From Phyllobacteriaceae bacterium UBA1940 (lineage in GTDB: Bacteria > Pseudomonadota > Alphaproteobacteria > Rhizobiales > Rhizobiaceae), in assembly GCA_002336975.1 (NCBI GenBank), contig DDFA01000126.1:235-6961 (forward strand): a stretch of DNA of 6,727 bases, given 5' to 3'. Below the pieces are notes generated by a model that searched no databases, was not told where the DNA came from, and worked only from the letters and a program-made list of their open reading frames with translations. Within the stretch, counting starts at the first letter, position 1. Each line of letters begins with the position of its first letter. Positions 1 through 5,830 of this stretch are shown here, piece after piece. The position numbers and the translations under genes are program-made.

Positions 1-526
1 GCGAATGCAGGCCGGAAATGCCGGCGGCTTCTTCCAGCAGCGCCCGGCGCGCCTGCGGTTTTGACTGGATCAGCTCGCCGATGCGGCCCTGTCCCACCAT
101 CGACGGCGAGCGCGCGCCGGTCGACTGGTCGGCGAACAGCAGTTGCACGTCCTTGGCGCGGGCTTCCTTGCCATTGATGCGGTAGTTGGAGCCGGCCTCG
201 CGCTCGATGCGGCGCGACACCTGCAATTCGTCGGCGTCATTGTAGGCCGCCGGCGCGCTGCGGTCGGAATTGTCGAGGAACAGCGTCACTTCCGCCGTGT
301 TGCGAGACGGCCGGGTGGCGGAGCCGGAAAAGATCACGTCGTCCATGCCGGACGCGCGCATGTTCTTGTACGAGCTCTCGCCCATCACCCAGCGAAGCGC
401 CTCGACAAGGTTGGACTTGCCGCAGCCGTTGGGGCCGACGACGCCGGTCAGGCCGCTTTCGATGACGAACTCGGACGGTTCGACAAAGGATTTGAAGCCG
501 AGCAGACGCAGGCGGGAAAAGCGCAT
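1..526 (-). CDS. smc: SMC chromosome segregation ATPase, N-terminal part (cut by window edge)
   Basis: SMC is the ATPase core of the bacterial condensin complex (with ScpA and ScpB); it compacts and helps segregate the chromosome. About 175 residues are visible, starting [15 protein letters not shown], the usual opening of alphaproteobacterial SMC. The Walker A loop GPNGCGKSN lies at residues 31-39, followed by [11 protein letters not shown]. The Q-loop region GQGRIGELI is at about 144-152, and the head continues into [13 protein letters not shown] (about 162-174), where the first coiled coil would begin. The ATG at 524-526 is chosen because a GGGGAGA ribosome-binding site sits 7 nt upstream and the N-terminus matches the family. 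The hinge and the C-terminal head with the Walker B motif lie outside the window. The gene runs in the same direction as dsbA upstream but is separated from it by a likely terminator. The family call is very secure. Confidence 0.97.
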   Translation of the reverse strand, partial: MRFSRLRLLGFKSFVEPSEFVIESGLTGVVGPNGCGKSNLVEALRWVMGESSYKNMRASGMDDVIFSGSATRPSRNTAEVTLFLDNSDRSAPAAYNDADELQVSRRIEREAGSNYRINGKEARAKDVQLLFADQSTGARSPSMVGQGRIGELIQSKPQARRALLEEAAGISGLHS

Positions 527-565
527 CAGGCGGTCTCCCCGCTTCGGCTTGCGGCAGGCGCGGCA

Positions 566-588
566 AAACCGACGCCCGCTTGGGCGTC
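566..588 (-). terminator. Likely intrinsic terminator of dsbA
   Basis: On the minus strand a perfect 7-bp GC-rich stem (GACGCCC / GGGCGTC, loop AAGC, positions 571-588) is followed after two G by TTTT. The 5' arm overlaps the dsbA stop codon at 587-589. It would end dsbA transcription before smc, although the T run is short, so read-through into smc is plausible. Confidence 0.55.
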
Positions 589-1318
589 AGAGCATGCCGT
601 CAATGATGGCCGACATTTCAGCGGCCGACAGGGCGCCTGCATATTTGTTGCCGTTAATGAAGAAGGTCGGCGTGGCGTCGACGCCGAATTCCTTGTTTCC
701 TCGTTCCCGCACCGCCCTGATGTCGTCCAGAAGTTTCTGGTCCGTCAAGCATGCGGTGAAGCTCTCCTGTGTAAAACCGGCCAATTTCGAGATCTGCAGC
801 AGCGCAGCCTGCGCATCGTCGGCCCGCGCCCAGCTATCCTGCTGCTTGAACAGCACGTCGGTCATCGGAAAATAGCGGTCTTTCGAGCAGCGCGCGAGCA
901 TGAAACCGGCTTCCGCACGCGGATCGAACGGGAACTCGCGCAAGATCAGCCGGGCCTTGCCGGTGTCGATATATTTGGCCTTGATCTCCGGCAGCGACGC
1001 CTCGTGGAAGTCGCGGCAGTGCGAACAGGTCAGCGAGGCGTATTCGACGATCGTCACCGGGGCGTCGGCCTTTCCCATCACCTGGTCGGGCAGGGTGCCC
1101 GGGGCCATCAACTTGGCGACGTCCACCTTGCCCTGCGCCGCGGGCGCTGCAACCGCCGGCTTCGCCGGAGCGGCCTCGGTGGCGGGGGTCGCAGGCGCCG
1201 CCGGCGTGGCGTCGGCGGCCGGCTTTTTCTCCTCCTGGCTGCACGCGGCGAGCAAGGCGGCGGCAGAAACCGCTCCCATCGACAGGACGACGTCTCGGCG
1301 ACGCATGGACTTGATCAT
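587..1318 (-). CDS. DsbA-family thiol:disulfide oxidoreductase, predicted lipoprotein
   Basis: This is a periplasmic thioredoxin-fold protein of 243 residues that probably introduces or handles disulfides in exported proteins. An N-terminal signal carries RRRDVVLS (6-13), resembling a twin-arginine motif, then a hydrophobic stretch ending in LLAAC. That is a lipobox with Cys26 as the lipidation site, so the protein is probably membrane-anchored. An Ala/Pro-rich linker spans about 31-62. The thioredoxin fold follows with the active site Cys98-Ser-His-Cys101 and the cis-Pro loop at ATPTFFING (Pro217). Two further cysteines, 144 and 190, may form a second disulfide, as described for Wolbachia alpha-DsbA1. 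The ATG at 1318 is preferred over the internal Met5 because GAAGG lies 6 nt upstream of it. It sits between dciA and smc, as I recall for other Rhizobiales. Whether it is an oxidase or an isomerase cannot be told from sequence. Confidence 0.93.
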   Translation of the reverse strand: MIKSMRRRDVVLSMGAVSAAALLAACSQEEKKPAADATPAAPATPATEAAPAKPAVAAPAAQGKVDVAKLMAPGTLPDQVMGKADAPVTIVEYASLTCSHCRDFHEASLPEIKAKYIDTGKARLILREFPFDPRAEAGFMLARCSKDRYFPMTDVLFKQQDSWARADDAQAALLQISKLAGFTQESFTACLTDQKLLDDIRAVRERGNKEFGVDATPTFFINGNKYAGALSAAEMSAIIDGML

Positions 1319-1330
1319 AAGGCACCTTCT

Positions 1331-1383
1331 CTATCGGGTCGCGCAGTTGCGCGGGCACTATCGGGTCGCGCTTGCGCGCGGGC
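1331..1383. repeat. Two-copy tandem repeat (27-nt period) in the dsbA leader
   Basis: Copies at 1331-1356 and 1358-1383 share the first 14 bases exactly (CTATCGGGTCGCGC) and end in the same GCGCGGGC-like tail. Allowing two 2-nt indels they are otherwise identical. Each copy contains a small inverted repeat (GCGCA/TGCGC and CGCGC/GCGCG). On the minus strand the copy nearer dsbA abuts the dsbA ribosome-binding site, so the repeat would lie in the 5' leader of the mRNA if transcription starts upstream. Confidence 0.75.
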
Positions 1384-1486
1384 TGGAACAGTCGCGCGAT
1401 GGCGCGTTGCTGAGCGTTATGCGTCCAATTATGGCAATATTTGCCGGCCGCCTAATCGTTTCTTCGCCGGTCCGTTCACGAACATG

Positions 1487-2005
1487 CTATTTCGGCTGGC
1501 CGGGACCGTTTCGGGCCGCCCGTTTGGCTGCGATCGATCCGCCGAGACGCTCGAGCGACGCCCGCAGGTCGCCGTCGTCGACGGCCTGGACGATGCCAGC
1601 GACGCGGTCCTTTTGCGCCTGCGTCGGTTTCGGCGGCTCGCGCCGCGGCGGCGACAGGCTCACCATCGGCTTCTGCACGATGCGGATATGGCCGATGGCG
1701 GCGAAGCCGAGAAAGCTGTTGATCCGGCCGATGACCTCGCCGGTCTCGTGTTGCAGGTGCAGCGCCGCCGACCCCTCGCAGGCGATGATCAGCGTTGCCG
1801 GCTCGAACGGGTCGTCGTCGCCCGTCCGGCGCGGCCAGGCGATTCGTTCCGGCCGGCAGCGTGTGCTCAGCCGCGCGCCGACGATCTCGTCCCAGGACTG
1901 GATCAGCGCCGTCGACAGCCCGGCCTTGCGCCTGAGCACGGGGTCGATCAGCGCGGTGACCAGATCGCCGACCGGGCTGGCGTATCTTGGCGGCCGGGGG
2001 TTCAT
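1487..2005 (-). CDS. dciA: DUF721 / DciA-like protein
   Basis: The product is 172 residues and looks like a DUF721 family member. DciA, the characterised member, is the ancestral loader/interaction partner of the replicative helicase DnaB. The conserved part covers about residues 10-112: it starts VGDLVTALIDPVLRRKAGLS, continues with the Trp-containing SWDEIVGARLS, then RPERIAWPRR and a beta-rich stretch (ATLIIACEGSAALHLQHE) to IRIVQKP. The rest is a Pro- and Lys/Arg-rich tail, probably disordered. The ATG at 2003-2005 has no Shine-Dalgarno sequence and lies only 7 nt after the stop codon of the upstream methyltransferase gene, which points to translational coupling. Being next to dsbA and smc is what I recall for Rhizobiales. 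The family call is strong; the helicase role in this organism is inferred from the family. Confidence 0.88.
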   Translation of the reverse strand: MNPRPPRYASPVGDLVTALIDPVLRRKAGLSTALIQSWDEIVGARLSTRCRPERIAWPRRTGDDDPFEPATLIIACEGSAALHLQHETGEVIGRINSFLGFAAIGHIRIVQKPMVSLSPPRREPPKPTQAQKDRVAGIVQAVDDGDLRASLERLGGSIAAKRAARNGPGQPK

Positions 2006-2012
2006 GCTGACG

Positions 2013-2477
2013 TCAGATCCATCGCCTCACCCGTGTCAGGTAGGTCCGGTAGGGGGCGCCGAACTTCTCCGACAATATGCGCTCTTCGGGCGCGATCTGG
2101 AACCGGTTCATGTAGGGAACGAAAGCCAAGGCGACGGTCAGCGCGATCCAGTTGGCGCTCCATAGCGCCGCGCCGAGGAGGAAAAGCAGGAACCCCAGAT
2201 ACATCGGGTTGCGGCTGACGCGATAGATTCCGCTGTCGACGATCCGGCTTGCGCTGTCCGGATGGACGGGGTCGACCGTGGTTCCAGACATCCTGAACGC
2301 GACGACGCCGGCGAGGCACACGGCAATGCCGAGGACGGCGAGGGCGGGGCCGATCCTGGACAGGCCGGCCGGCAGCGGCAGCGAAAATCCGGGCAGAAGC
2401 CGCGCGACCGCGCCAATGACCAGGGTCAGCGCGACCGTCAGGCCAAGTGGAGGTATTGCAAGTTCCAGCCGTTGCAC
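2013..2477 (-). CDS. Isoprenylcysteine carboxyl methyltransferase (ICMT)-like membrane protein
   Basis: This is a small integral membrane protein (154 residues from this start) of the ICMT/PEMT-like methyltransferase superfamily, which uses S-adenosylmethionine to methylate lipid-like or unknown substrates. The opening LELAIPPLGLTVAL resembles bacterial homologues. Hydrophobic segments lie at about 12-28, 44-62 and 93-121. The hallmark SGIYRVSRNPMYLG is at 82-95, and the C-terminal block EER-L-x3-FG-x2-Y-x2-Y-x2-RVRRWI is at 131-154; both belong to the cofactor and active-site region. The start is uncertain. GTG at 2475-2477 fits the family N-terminus, while TTG at 2520-2522 would add 15 residues; neither has a clear ribosome-binding site. 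It is nearly contiguous with dciA, so the two are probably co-transcribed. The substrate cannot be told; bacteria generally lack prenylated CAAX proteins. Confidence 0.85.
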   Translation of the reverse strand: MQRLELAIPPLGLTVALTLVIGAVARLLPGFSLPLPAGLSRIGPALAVLGIAVCLAGVVAFRMSGTTVDPVHPDSASRIVDSGIYRVSRNPMYLGFLLFLLGAALWSANWIALTVALAFVPYMNRFQIAPEERILSEKFGAPYRTYLTRVRRWI

Positions 2478-2660
2478 CGCATCGCTTTCGCCAAAATTGA
2501 AACCGGCCCTGCTTGCCTGCAAACTGCCGCCGCCGGCAAGAGTAATGCTGTTACAAAGCGATCTGCCCGGACATCGGCAGCGGGTTTTGGCCGGTCAGGC
2601 GAGCCGGCGCCAGGACCGAACTTGCGACCGGTATCTTGAGTGTTGCGGACCGGGAGAATG

Positions 2661-2735
2661 TGGCTGGGGCGCCAGGATTCGAACCTGGGAATGTCGGTAC
2701 CAAAAACCGATGCCTTACCGCTTGGCGACGCCCCA
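2661..2735 (-). tRNA. tRNA-Gln (anticodon UUG)
   Basis: The sequence folds into a complete 75-nt cloverleaf including an encoded CCA. The acceptor stem is TGGGGCG/CGCCCCA, the D stem GCC/GGC, and the anticodon stem TCGGT/ACCGA with loop TTTTGGT, giving anticodon TTG. The variable loop is 5 nt, the T stem CCAGG/CCTGG with loop TTCGAAT, then discriminator G and CCA. It reads the glutamine codon CAA and, by wobble, CAG. The weak U1:A72 acceptor pair is the known identity feature of tRNA-Gln. Every stem is perfectly paired, so the gene looks functional. Confidence 0.98.
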
Positions 2736-2753
2736 ACGCGCCGGAGAGCCGCC

Positions 2754-2782
2754 CATATAGAGAAGGGCGGCCGCGCTGGCAA
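2754..2782 (-). promoter_or_regulatory. Sigma70-type promoter for tRNA-Gln
   Basis: On the minus strand TTGCCA (-35, positions 2777-2782) and TATATG (-10, positions 2754-2759) are separated by exactly 17 nt. The -10 also contains CTATAT, the alphaproteobacterial preference. The -10 ends 18 nt before the tRNA 5' end, leaving room for a short processed leader. The -35 lies just after the aminotransferase stop codon at 2786-2788. Confidence 0.65.
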
Positions 2783-2785
2783 CAA

Positions 2786-3907
2786 TCAGCCGCCGCTAAT
2801 CGCGTCGCAGATGCGGTCCTGGTCGGCGGCGGACAGATAGGGGTGCATCGGCAGGCTCACCACCCGGTTCGACAGGTCGTCGCTGACCGGCAGTCCGGCG
2901 GGATCGGCGGGAAAGTCCTTGTAGGCGGTCTGGCGGTGTAGCGGGATCGGATAATAGACGACGGTCGGCACGCCGGCCTTCCTGGCGCGCTCCTGCAGCG
3001 CGTCACGCTCCCCCTTGTCCCGGGTCTTCAGCGTGTATTGCGCCCAGATGCTGGTCAGTCCGTCGGGCATGTAGGGTGTTTCGAACTTGTTGCCGAGCGC
3101 ATTGGAATAGCGCGTCGCGATGCGCTGGCGCGCCTCGATCTCGCCGGGGTAGAGCTTCAGCTTTTCCAGCAGGATGGCGGCCTGGATCGTATCGAGACGG
3201 CTGTTCAGGCCGATCCGCTCGTTGATGTATTTGTGCACGCCCTGGCCGTGGACGCGATACGAATTGAGCAGAGCCGCGTAGTCGTCATTGTCGGTGAAGA
3301 TCGCGCCGCCGTCGCCATAGCAGCCGAGCGGTTTTGCCGGAAAGAAGGAGGTCGTGGTGATGTCGGCCAGCACACCGGTCATCTGGCCCTTGTAGGTGCC
3401 GCCAAATCCCTGGGCGCTGTCGTCGATGATTTTGAGCCCGGCGTCGCGGGCGATCGCCGACAGTTCGTCGAAATCCGCCGGCAGGCCGAACAGGTCGACC
3501 GGGATGACGCAGGCGGGCCGCAGACCGAGATCAACCGCATGGGCGATGGCGCGCTTCAGGCTCTGCGGGTCCATGTTGAACGTGTCGGGCAGGACATCGA
3601 CGAACACCGGGGTCGCGCCCACCAGCGGTGCGACTTCGGCGGTCGCGGCAAAGGTGAAGGAGGGCACGAACACCGCATCGCCCTGGCCGACGCCCAGCGC
3701 CATCAGCGCCAGCTGGATCGCATCGGTGCCGTTGGCGCATGTCAGGCAGTGCTTTGCGCCGCAAAACGCCGCCAGCTGCTTTTCGAGTTCGACAACCTGC
3801 CGGCCGGAGACATACTGGCCCTCGTCGAGCACCGCCGCGATGGCGGAATCGATCGAGTCGCGAATGCGCGCCTGCTGGGCGGCAAGGTCGATAAACGGCA
3901 GATTCAT
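2786..3907 (-). CDS. DegT/DnrJ/EryC1/StrS (WbpE/WlbC-like) PLP-dependent sugar aminotransferase
   Basis: This 373-residue fold-type I aminotransferase probably transfers an amino group from glutamate to a 3-keto or 4-keto nucleotide sugar, making amino sugars for surface polysaccharides. The opening MNLPFIDLAAQQARI is typical of the family. The region CANGTDAIQLAL (57-68) binds the cofactor phosphate. IIDDSAQ (160-166) carries the Asp that pairs with the pyridine nitrogen, and SFFPAKPLGCYGDGGAIFT contains the Schiff-base Lys192. GLNSRLDTIQAA (233-244) is the conserved substrate and dimer region. The SFFPAKPLGCYGDGG block closely resembles WbpE, which makes UDP-GlcNAc3NA, so a 3-amino sugar is my best guess. 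ATG at 3905-3907 is preferred over a start at 3961 because the family begins there. No other nucleotide-sugar gene is in the window, so its pathway partners must lie elsewhere. Confidence 0.93.
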   Translation of the reverse strand: MNLPFIDLAAQQARIRDSIDSAIAAVLDEGQYVSGRQVVELEKQLAAFCGAKHCLTCANGTDAIQLALMALGVGQGDAVFVPSFTFAATAEVAPLVGATPVFVDVLPDTFNMDPQSLKRAIAHAVDLGLRPACVIPVDLFGLPADFDELSAIARDAGLKIIDDSAQGFGGTYKGQMTGVLADITTTSFFPAKPLGCYGDGGAIFTDNDDYAALLNSYRVHGQGVHKYINERIGLNSRLDTIQAAILLEKLKLYPGEIEARQRIATRYSNALGNKFETPYMPDGLTSIWAQYTLKTRDKGERDALQERARKAGVPTVVYYPIPLHRQTAYKDFPADPAGLPVSDDLSNRVVSLPMHPYLSAADQDRICDAISGG

Positions 3908-4000
3908 CAGGAAAAGCTCGCAAGTGATTTGGTCCGCGCCGTGATAACCGCTGCTCCGCACACTGGCAAATCAGCCATTATTTCCAAATGATACGTTCGA

Positions 4001-4017
4001 GCGGCGCTCCGCGCCGC
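4001..4017 (+). other. GC-rich stem-loop before the mutY start
   Basis: A perfect 7-bp stem GCGGCGC/GCGCCGC with a TCC loop ends 4 nt before the first possible mutY start (TTG at 4022). Its 3' arm can also pair differently: GCCGC at 4013-4017 matches GCGGC at 4024-4028, so two structures exclude each other. No T run follows, so it is not a standard terminator. Such stems are common by chance in GC-rich DNA. Confidence 0.3.
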
Positions 4018-4021
4018 GCCT

Positions 4022-5215
4022 TTGCGGCGGGATTGCAAGTTCCACCCGGCGCGCTATGACCTGTCAAAGACGCGGACGAATCCAGCCTTGCCCGACAATC
4101 GAGCGACATCGCAACATGCCAATCGAGGCGACGCGCTGGATTTTGCCGCCGCGCTGCTCGACTGGTACGACCGCCACCACCGCGAGCTGCCGTGGCGGCT
4201 GGCGCCGGCGCAGTTGAGGGCAGGCGCCCGGCCCGATCCTTATCGCGTCTGGCTGTCCGAGATCATGCTGCAGCAGACGACGGTTCAGGCGGTCAAACCC
4301 TATTTCGCCGCGTTCCTCGACAAATGGCCCGATGTCGGTTCGCTGGCCCGCGCCGACGCCGACGACGTGATGAAGGCCTGGGCGGGGCTCGGCTACTATT
4401 CGCGGGCGCGCAATCTGAAAAAATGCGCCGAAGCGGTGGTCGAGAGCCACGGCGGCGTCTTTCCTTCCACCGAAGCCGAATTGCGGAAACTGCCCGGCGT
4501 CGGGCCCTACACGGCGGCGGCGATCGCCTCGATCGCGTTCGGCGAGGCCGCGCCCGTCGTCGACGGCAATGTTGAGCGGGTGGTGACCCGGGTCGCCGCC
4601 ATTGCGATGCCGTTGCCCGAGGCCAAGCCCGACATCAGGCGGTTCGTTGCGGAACGGATCGACCCGTCGAGGCCGGGCGACTTTGCCCAGGCGATGATGG
4701 ATCTGGGCGCGACGATCTGCACCCCGCGCCGGCCGGCCTGCGTGTTGTGTCCGTTGCGCGCCGGCTGCGCGGCGCTCAAGGCCGGCGATCCGGAGCGATT
4801 TCCCGTCAAGCCGCCCAGGGCGGACAAGCCGCGCCGCAAGGGCGCCGCGTTCGTTGCGCTTCGCCGCGATGGCGCGGTGCTGTTGCGCAAGCGGCCGGAA
4901 AAGGGCCTGCTCGGGGGCATGAGCGAGGTGCCGACGACCGGATGGACCTCGCGCGTCGACGGCGCCACCGGCGCGGACGCCGCGCCGTTTCGCGCGCTCT
5001 GGAAGCCGGTTGGCGCGGTCAGCCACGTCTTCACCCATTTCGAACTGGAGCTGACAGTCTATCGCGGCTATGTCGACGCGCCGCCGCCGCCGGGCAACTG
5101 GTGGTCGAAGGACCTTGCCGGCGAGGCGCTGCCGAACCTGATGCGCAAGGCGATCGAGGCGGCGCTGCCGGGCGGCTCGAAACGGCAGGCGAAACCTGCG
5201 AAAAGCAAGAAATGA
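4022..5215 (+). CDS. mutY: A/G-specific adenine DNA glycosylase MutY
   Basis: MutY removes adenine mispaired with 8-oxoguanine, the step that prevents G:C to T:A mutations after oxidative damage. Numbering is from the TTG at 4022 (397 residues). The HhH-GPD glycosylase domain spans about 41-230, with the catalytic Glu80 in SEIMLQQTTV, the hairpin LPGVGPYTAAAI (157-168) and the catalytic Asp181 in VDGNVERV. The iron-sulfur cluster cysteines C233, C240, C243 and C249 show exactly the C-x6-C-x2-C-x5-C pattern. The C-terminal NUDIX-like 8-oxoG recognition domain runs about 270-385 and has HVFTHFEL at 335-342. The start is unclear: an in-frame stop lies at 3989-3991 and no ATG or GTG precedes the conserved region, only TTG at 4022 and 4088 (the latter giving 375 residues). 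Neither has a good ribosome-binding site. Its last codon overlaps the start of the HAD gene. Confidence 0.96.
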   Translation: MRRDCKFHPARYDLSKTRTNPALPDNRATSQHANRGDALDFAAALLDWYDRHHRELPWRLAPAQLRAGARPDPYRVWLSEIMLQQTTVQAVKPYFAAFLDKWPDVGSLARADADDVMKAWAGLGYYSRARNLKKCAEAVVESHGGVFPSTEAELRKLPGVGPYTAAAIASIAFGEAAPVVDGNVERVVTRVAAIAMPLPEAKPDIRRFVAERIDPSRPGDFAQAMMDLGATICTPRRPACVLCPLRAGCAALKAGDPERFPVKPPRADKPRRKGAAFVALRRDGAVLLRKRPEKGLLGGMSEVPTTGWTSRVDGATGADAAPFRALWKPVGAVSHVFTHFELELTVYRGYVDAPPPPGNWWSKDLAGEALPNLMRKAIEAALPGGSKRQAKPAKSKK

Positions 5216-5820
5216 CCCAGATCCGTCACATCGTCTTCGACATCGGCAAGGTGCTGCTCCACTACGATCCCAACATTCCCTATCGCCGGCTGATTCCGGA
5301 CGATACGCGCCGCCGCTGGTTCTTCGACAATGTCTGCACCCACGATTGGAATATCGAGCAGGATCGGGGGCGTAGCTGGCGGGAGGCGGAAGACCTGCTG
5401 ATCGCCCGATTTCCGGATGAAGAGGCCAATATCCGCGCTTTTCGCCGGACTTGGCATGAAATGGTGCCGCATTCCTACGACGATACCGTCGCGATCATGC
5501 TCGACCTGATCGGGCAGGGGCGCGACGTGACGATGCTGACCAATTTTGCCGGCGACACATTCGCCGAGGCGCGCCGTCGCTGGGATTTCCTCGACCGGCC
5601 GCGCGGGGTGACGGTTTCCGCCGAAGTCGGGCTGATCAAGCCCGACAGGGCGATCTACGACCGTCACGCCGCAACGTTCGGGCTCGATCCGGCGGCGACC
5701 CTGTTCATCGACGATGCGCCCGTCAATGTCGCGGGCGCCATCGCCGCCGGCTGGCAGGCGGTGCTGTTCAAGGGGGCCGCAAGCCTCAAGGCTGATCTCG
5801 CCGCGCGCGGGATCGCTTAG
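5212..5820 (+). CDS. HAD-superfamily hydrolase (subfamily IA type)
   Basis: The product is a 202-residue, probably cytoplasmic haloacid dehalogenase-like phosphatase. The four HAD motifs are present. Motif I is IVFDIGKVLLHYDP with nucleophile Asp10; the usual second Asp is replaced by Gly12, as I recall for the YihX-type phosphatases. Motif II is Thr110 in VTMLTNF, motif III is Lys143 in EVGLIKPD, and motif IV is Asp167-Asp168 in LFIDDAPVNV. Residues about 16-90 form a helical cap. The start is the ATG at 5212-5214, which overlaps the mutY stop as ATGA, with AAAAGCAAG just upstream instead of a strong ribosome-binding site. It should therefore be translationally coupled to mutY. The substrate cannot be told; the pairing with mutY suggests house-cleaning of nucleotides or sugar phosphates, but that is only a guess. 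Confidence 0.93.
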   Translation: MTQIRHIVFDIGKVLLHYDPNIPYRRLIPDDTRRRWFFDNVCTHDWNIEQDRGRSWREAEDLLIARFPDEEANIRAFRRTWHEMVPHSYDDTVAIMLDLIGQGRDVTMLTNFAGDTFAEARRRWDFLDRPRGVTVSAEVGLIKPDRAIYDRHAATFGLDPAATLFIDDAPVNVAGAIAAGWQAVLFKGAASLKADLAARGIA

Positions 5821-5830
5821 GCTCGACGGC

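Noticed and set aside
1433..1445. GGCAA-TAT-TTGCC inverted repeat in the dciA-dsbA gap, with CATAAT nearby as a possible -10
   Set aside because: No acceptable -35 element at 16-18 nt spacing, and the arms are short; not enough to call a promoter or operator.
1474..1483. GTTCACGAAC palindrome as a possible LexA site
   Set aside because: The alphaproteobacterial SOS box is a direct repeat GTTC-N7-GTTC, which is not present.
143..2218. Very long plus-strand open frame (691 codons) antisense to smc, dsbA and dciA
   Set aside because: It lies opposite three well-supported genes, is Arg/Gly/Ala-rich low-complexity and resembles nothing; long antisense frames are expected in GC-rich DNA.
2542..2554. 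Inverted repeat GTAA-N5-TTAC upstream of the ICMT-like gene
   Set aside because: Arms of only four bases and no matching known operator; chance is sufficient.
2636..2941. Plus-strand frames across the tRNA (containing GFEPGNVGTKN or GRQDSNLGMSV)
   Set aside because: These are the familiar spurious peptides produced by translating the antisense strand of a tRNA gene.
3038..3991. Plus-strand open frame of 317 codons antisense to the aminotransferase
   Set aside because: The minus-strand frame carries all the aminotransferase motifs; this is its codon-bias shadow.
3908..4021. Promoters in the divergent aminotransferase/mutY region
   Set aside because: TTGCCA and TTGGAA hexamers are visible on the minus strand, but no convincing -10 follows at proper spacing on either strand.
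4064..5038. Minus-strand 324-codon frame opposite mutY
   Set aside because: mutY has all catalytic and iron-sulfur residues; the antisense frame is compositional noise.
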